A DNA stretch of 64,000 nt, from NCBI RefSeq assembly GCF_003473485.1, contig NC_053042.1, positions 3,546,501-3,610,500 of the forward strand, written 5' to 3'. Position numbers and translations under genes: made by a program. Numbering within the stretch: position 1 is the stretch's first letter; the number at the start of each line of letters is the position of its first letter. Below the pieces are notes generated by a model. It worked only from the letters and a program-made list of their open reading frames with translations. It searched no databases and was not told the origin of the DNA. The stretch is from Medicago truncatula (taxonomy: Eukaryota; Streptophyta; Magnoliopsida; Fabales; Fabaceae). Positions 60,605 to 64,000 of the stretch are shown piece by piece.

Positions 60605-60618
60605 ATTATAGAAAAAAA

Positions 60619-63380
60619 ATGGGAACCGAGTGACTGAGAGAGAGATACACGACGGGCAGTGGTACACCCACAGGCAGTCGCGCCGGTTTGTTTCACTGGC
60701 AGCGAGGAACACAGGGGGGGTTTGGGGTCCATGCAGGGTGCCACAAAGGGGGGGGGGGGGGGGGGGGGGGGGGATTGAGGGGGATTGGATCGACGTGAGA
60801 CCGAGACAGAGGAAAGCGCGGCGACAGAATACTCAAGGTCAGGACAGGCTTCAAGAAGGCGATTGGCGTCGGAATAGGGACGGTGACTACAAGCCTCGTA
60901 CGTCTAGGGTTAGGTTTTCTTCACGAGAGGATCGCTACCATGGGGACTATGATACAGGTTCAGAACGTTCAGATAGAAGAATGGTGCGGTGGGGTGATTG
61001 TGAATGGGATGAGGAGTGCGACTACGACACTGATGTCTCAAAGATGATTGATGGGTACTGTGCATCAACGCGTAGGACAAAACTGCGCAACACAGACAGC
61101 CAGCAGCCAGTGCGTGTCAACAATGCGCACAAGGAAGAAGGAATAGGCGTTTAGGCAGCGTCGACATTGAAACGGTTTGTCACTTTTTACATTACAAACT
61201 TTCCTGCACAAGCACCGACCTTTTTCTTGCGAAAGGGGTTCAAAGTTTGTGGTATTCTTGAAGAATTTTTTGTGCCAAACAATAGGAATAGGAACGGTGA
61301 TGTTTATGGGTTTGTTAAGTTTGCTAAGGTTCGAGACGTGGATAAATTACTGAAAGCTTTGAACAATGTCTGTTTTGGTCAATATTGTGTCCGTGCAGTG
61401 CTTGTTAGGTTTGATAGGAAGGCGGGTAGGAGAGATGAGGTGGTGAGGAAGGGAGAGAGAGTAGGTGGTGAGGAGGGAGGTAAGGTGAATGGTGGGAGAG
61501 GTGTCGAGGGAGTTACGGAGGGTAAGAAGGTGAATGAGGGAGAAAAAAGAGAGAGCGTTGAGACAAAGAAGGTGGTGGGAGCGAAGGAGGGTGGGGTCAG
61601 TGAGGGTGATGGTGGGAGGAGCGGGGAAGAAGGGTTTGAAGGGAGAGGGAGGAGGAGAGAAGCCAGAGAAGAGGAAGGAGGGTAGGAAAGCAAGTACGGA
61701 TAATTTGGCCAAAACGACGACATTGGTACGGAAGTATACATCTTATGAGGAGGATCGGTTATGGGCTAGTCGCGGTCTTATTGGTACGGTTGTGGATGGG
61801 GCATCGATACCATTGATTCAAAATCGTGTGGAGGATGCGGGCTTTAAAGATATTGATATTATCCCGCTTGGTGCAGACAAGGTATTTGTGCACTCCCTTT
61901 CAAGTACAAATGTGTCTGACATTGTCGGTGAAGCGAAACAATTTTTCAACTTGATTTTTTCTAACTTGGTGTGGTGGGACAAGACTGTGATACCTTTTCA
62001 AAGGGGAACGTGGGTTAGAGTTTATGGGATTCCGCTACATGCTTGGAATGAAGATTTTTTTAAACTTTGTGTTTTGGATTGCGGAAGGTACCTAAGATCG
62101 GACACTTGTTCTTTGAATAGAGAAAGATTTGACTATGCAAGAATTTTGATCTCAACTCCGTTATTAGAAGTGTTGAATGTATCTGATAACTTACTGGTTG
62201 ATGGTGTTTTGGTGGATATTAAAATAGTAGAGGAGTTGGGGATAAATCTCGGTGACGACGCATGCTTGTACGAGGAAGATGTTAAGTCTGAGGCTGCTAG
62301 TCAAGAGCATGCAGACATGCATGATGTGGTGGAAATAAATAACAATGTTGATATTTTGGCGGAGAAAATTATTGAAGATCTAGTAGACGCAGAAGAACGG
62401 AGTAATAGTAATGCTAATATTAAAGTGCAGACACAGTTGGAGAATTTGGGAATGAAGACTAGGGACGTGGCTGCTGTTCACGTTGGAGATTGCATGGGCA
62501 ACACAATGGTAATATAGTACAAATGCATGAGGATGAGGTATGCAATGTTGAAGGAAGCATGTCAGCCACACATTTTGAGAAGCAAGCTACTGTGACTTTC
62601 TCAAGTGGCTCGTTGGAATTGGAAATTGAAGGCACTACTTCAAATTGTGAGAAAAAAGATACTGGGAACTTCACTAGTGGCTTTGTGGAGTTAGATTTTG
62701 ATGGCCTTGCTCATGTGGTATCTAATAATGATGACGTCAAAGGGGCACCAAGGAGAAAAAGAATTAATTCGACAACGTGTCCCATTGACGATGCACAGTC
62801 TTTTCATTCAGGTCCGTGGAGTGTGGATTGGTTACAAAATGTTCAACAAGGTGATATTGGGCTTATTTCTAATAATAAAAAGCGTGTGAAGAAAGTTATG
62901 AAAGGTACTGTTGGTTGTGGCGGTGGAAGTAAGGTCACCGGTGGTAAGAAGAAAGCCGGTGGTGTTCTTAGACATCCTGTTCTTACTTTAAAAAAAGTGG
63001 CAAGGCTTCCTAGTAAAGATAGAGAAGAGGTGTTGCAAGTGCTAAGAAAATCAAAAGTTTTGAAATCACTAAAATAGAAAATTAGTAACAGACGACGTCA
63101 AAGGGAGAGAATCACAAGATCTTTAGAAGAGGTAAAACAAAACTCAAATAATGACTCGTCAGATTCGGTGAATAATGACTGGCTGAATTGGGTGGCTTTA
63201 AAAGGGAACGAGGAGTCAAGGGCGGAGGACATAGAGGATGTAGGAAGGATTATAGGTGTCTCTTTTACAAAGACGAATCATAACAAATTCAGTATTCTAT
63301 CTCGACCTAAGAACAAGGCGTTTGGTCCTGTCTTGGAACCGGTGAGGGATGTTGGAGGAGTGGAGGTTGGGGGGGTTTAG
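60619..63380 (+). pseudogene. LINE ORF1 (RRM protein), broken by stops and frameshifts
   Basis: The first ATG (60619) meets a TGA four codons later. The coding frame runs from about 60630, is stopped by TAG at 61152-61154, resumes in the same frame through an RRM (about 61170-61420: RFVTFYITNFPAQ, then GDVYGFVKFAKVRDVDKLLK), changes frame in the purine-rich tract near 61.6 kb, and continues through a DUF4283-like domain (RGTWVRVYGIPLHAWNEDFF) to 62517. It returns to the first frame at about 62.5 kb, meets TAG at 63075-63077, and resumes to 63380 (ending near RIIGVSFTKTNHNKF). ORF1 proteins bind LINE RNA. The G26 tract (60748-60773) may hide a further frame error. Confidence 0.8.
60748..60773 (+). 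repeat. poly-G tract of 26 in LINE ORF1
   Basis: Uninterrupted G run encoding poly-Gly in the ORF1 frame. The length is doubtful because of homopolymer error. Confidence 0.9.
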
Positions 63381-63423
63381 GAGGAGTGGTGTGGGGAGGG
63401 GGCAGCGCGGGGAGGTCGTTGTA

Positions 63424-64000
63424 ATGAAGTTGTTATCATGGAATGTGCGTGGATTAGGGGGGTTGGAGAAGAGGAGGGAAGTGAGGAAGCTAGTTGGTGA
63501 GAAAAGTCCGTTTATTTTGTGCTTTCAAGAAACAAAATTAGCGGTGTGTGATGCTTTGCTCTGTAATTCTTTGTGGGGCGATTCGAGTCATGATTTTTCG
63601 TTTCGTCCATCGGTGGGAGCCTCTGGGGGGATGTTAACGATGTGGGATACTGCGGAGGTAGAGGTATGGTCATCGGCGAGTCAAGAACATATGCTCATGA
63701 TTCATGGTAGATTCATTCGAACTAATAAGGAGTTATATCTTTTTAATATCTATGCTCCTTGTGATCTCAGGGCAAAACAAGAGTTATGGACAGCCTTGTC
63801 TGTAAGACTGCAGGTGGTAGGGGGTGCGAAATTGTGTGTGTGTGGGGATTTTAATGCGGTCCGATATGCGGAGGAAAGAAAGTCTGCAAGGGGAGGCGGT
63901 GGTATAAGTGATTTTCAGCAGTTTAATATGTTTATAGAGGACAATGGGTTGTGTGATTTACCGCTTTGTGGCCGTCGTTTTACGTGGTTTAAAGGAGACG
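63424..64000 (+). CDS. LINE ORF2, AP-like endonuclease domain (partial)
   Basis: 192 codons open from ATG 63424 to the window edge. They carry the endonuclease/exonuclease/phosphatase motifs of LINE ORF2: MKLLSWNVRGLGG, CFQETK (catalytic Glu), NIYAPCD, and VCGDFNAVR (Asp/Asn), followed by CGRRFTWFKG. The enzyme nicks target DNA to prime reverse transcription; the reverse-transcriptase domain should follow outside the window. ORF2 starts 44 nt after the ORF1 remnant, in another frame. There is no internal stop here, unlike ORF1. Confidence 0.92.
   Translation, partial: MKLLSWNVRGLGGLEKRREVRKLVGEKSPFILCFQETKLAVCDALLCNSLWGDSSHDFSFRPSVGASGGMLTMWDTAEVEVWSSASQEHMLMIHGRFIRTNKELYLFNIYAPCDLRAKQELWTALSVRLQVVGGAKLCVCGDFNAVRYAEERKSARGGGGISDFQQFNMFIEDNGLCDLPLCGRRFTWFKGD

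Larger units (their letters stand above)
60605..64000 (+). mobile_element. LINE (L1-type) 5' part, runs off the window
   Basis: ORF1 region (60619-63380, broken) and ORF2 (63424 on). The left boundary is inferred where the second direct repeat (ending AGTTTTCAATTATAG) stops and GAAAAAAAATGGGAACCGAG begins. It is more GC-rich than its surroundings, which suggests a fairly young insertion. Confidence 0.88.

Noticed and set aside
61347..61741. two overlapping minus-strand frames of about 120 aa
   Set aside because: Pro/Ser/Leu-rich antisense of the purine-rich LINE ORF1.
1..64000. functional gene cluster (specialised metabolism or defence)
   Set aside because: The genes belong to unrelated pathways, are kilobases apart on both strands, and show no NLR, P450, terpene synthase or similar signature genes.

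Overview
The window is nuclear DNA of a flowering plant. Genes are split by GT-AG introns, intergenic DNA is AT-rich, and transposon debris is dense. The repeat types (short tRNA-derived SINEs, 'GGTCCC' TIR elements, Stowaway MITEs, LINEs with an RRM-bearing ORF1) and the protein sequences suggest a legume, most likely Medicago truncatula or a close relative; this is inference from reading, not a database match.

Layout. 1-430 (-): 3' remnant of a LINE. 861-2810 (-): five exons of an AHK5-type cytosolic histidine kinase that stop after the phospho-acceptor domain, so probably a truncated pseudogene. 3.1-8.6 kb: gene-free, with a SINE, MITEs, retroelement scraps and an 862-bp TIR element filled with a minisatellite. 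8603-14273 (+): MYND-finger ubiquitin protease, 11 exons, 831 aa. 16528-20485 (+): gamma-tocopherol methyltransferase VTE4, 6 exons, 355 aa. 24494-25705 (+): F-box protein, one coding exon with a 5'UTR intron. 27490-30894 (+): RING-H2 E3 ligase AIP2, 5 exons, 313 aa. 33929-38081 (-): ALKBH9B-type m6A RNA demethylase, 6 exons, 523 aa, with a 1.36-kb TIR element just upstream. 41462-45693 (+): plastid-type DUF1350 alpha/beta-hydrolase-like protein, 9 exons, 399 aa. 51234-52289 (+): plant protein of unknown function, 351 aa. 52.3-60.6 kb: nested repeats, a LINE fragment and a small LTR element. 60.6-64.0 kb (+): LINE with a broken ORF1 and an open ORF2 endonuclease that runs off the window.

All exon junctions in the six spliced genes were read from the sequence and keep the frame. 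The genes are ordinary housekeeping or regulatory loci with no operon-like relationship. Three of them act in ubiquitin pathways (UBP, F-box, AIP2), but their adjacency needs no functional explanation.

The most informative content is the transposon record. A roughly 174-bp MITE family has five copies, three of them with exact 9-bp target duplications. One copy lies in a locally duplicated intron segment whose sister copy preserves the unoccupied target. A Stowaway MITE likewise has an unoccupied counterpart, and another sits inside a member of the 174-bp family. No CRISPR array, rRNA or genuine tRNA gene was seen, and no clear novel biological system was found.
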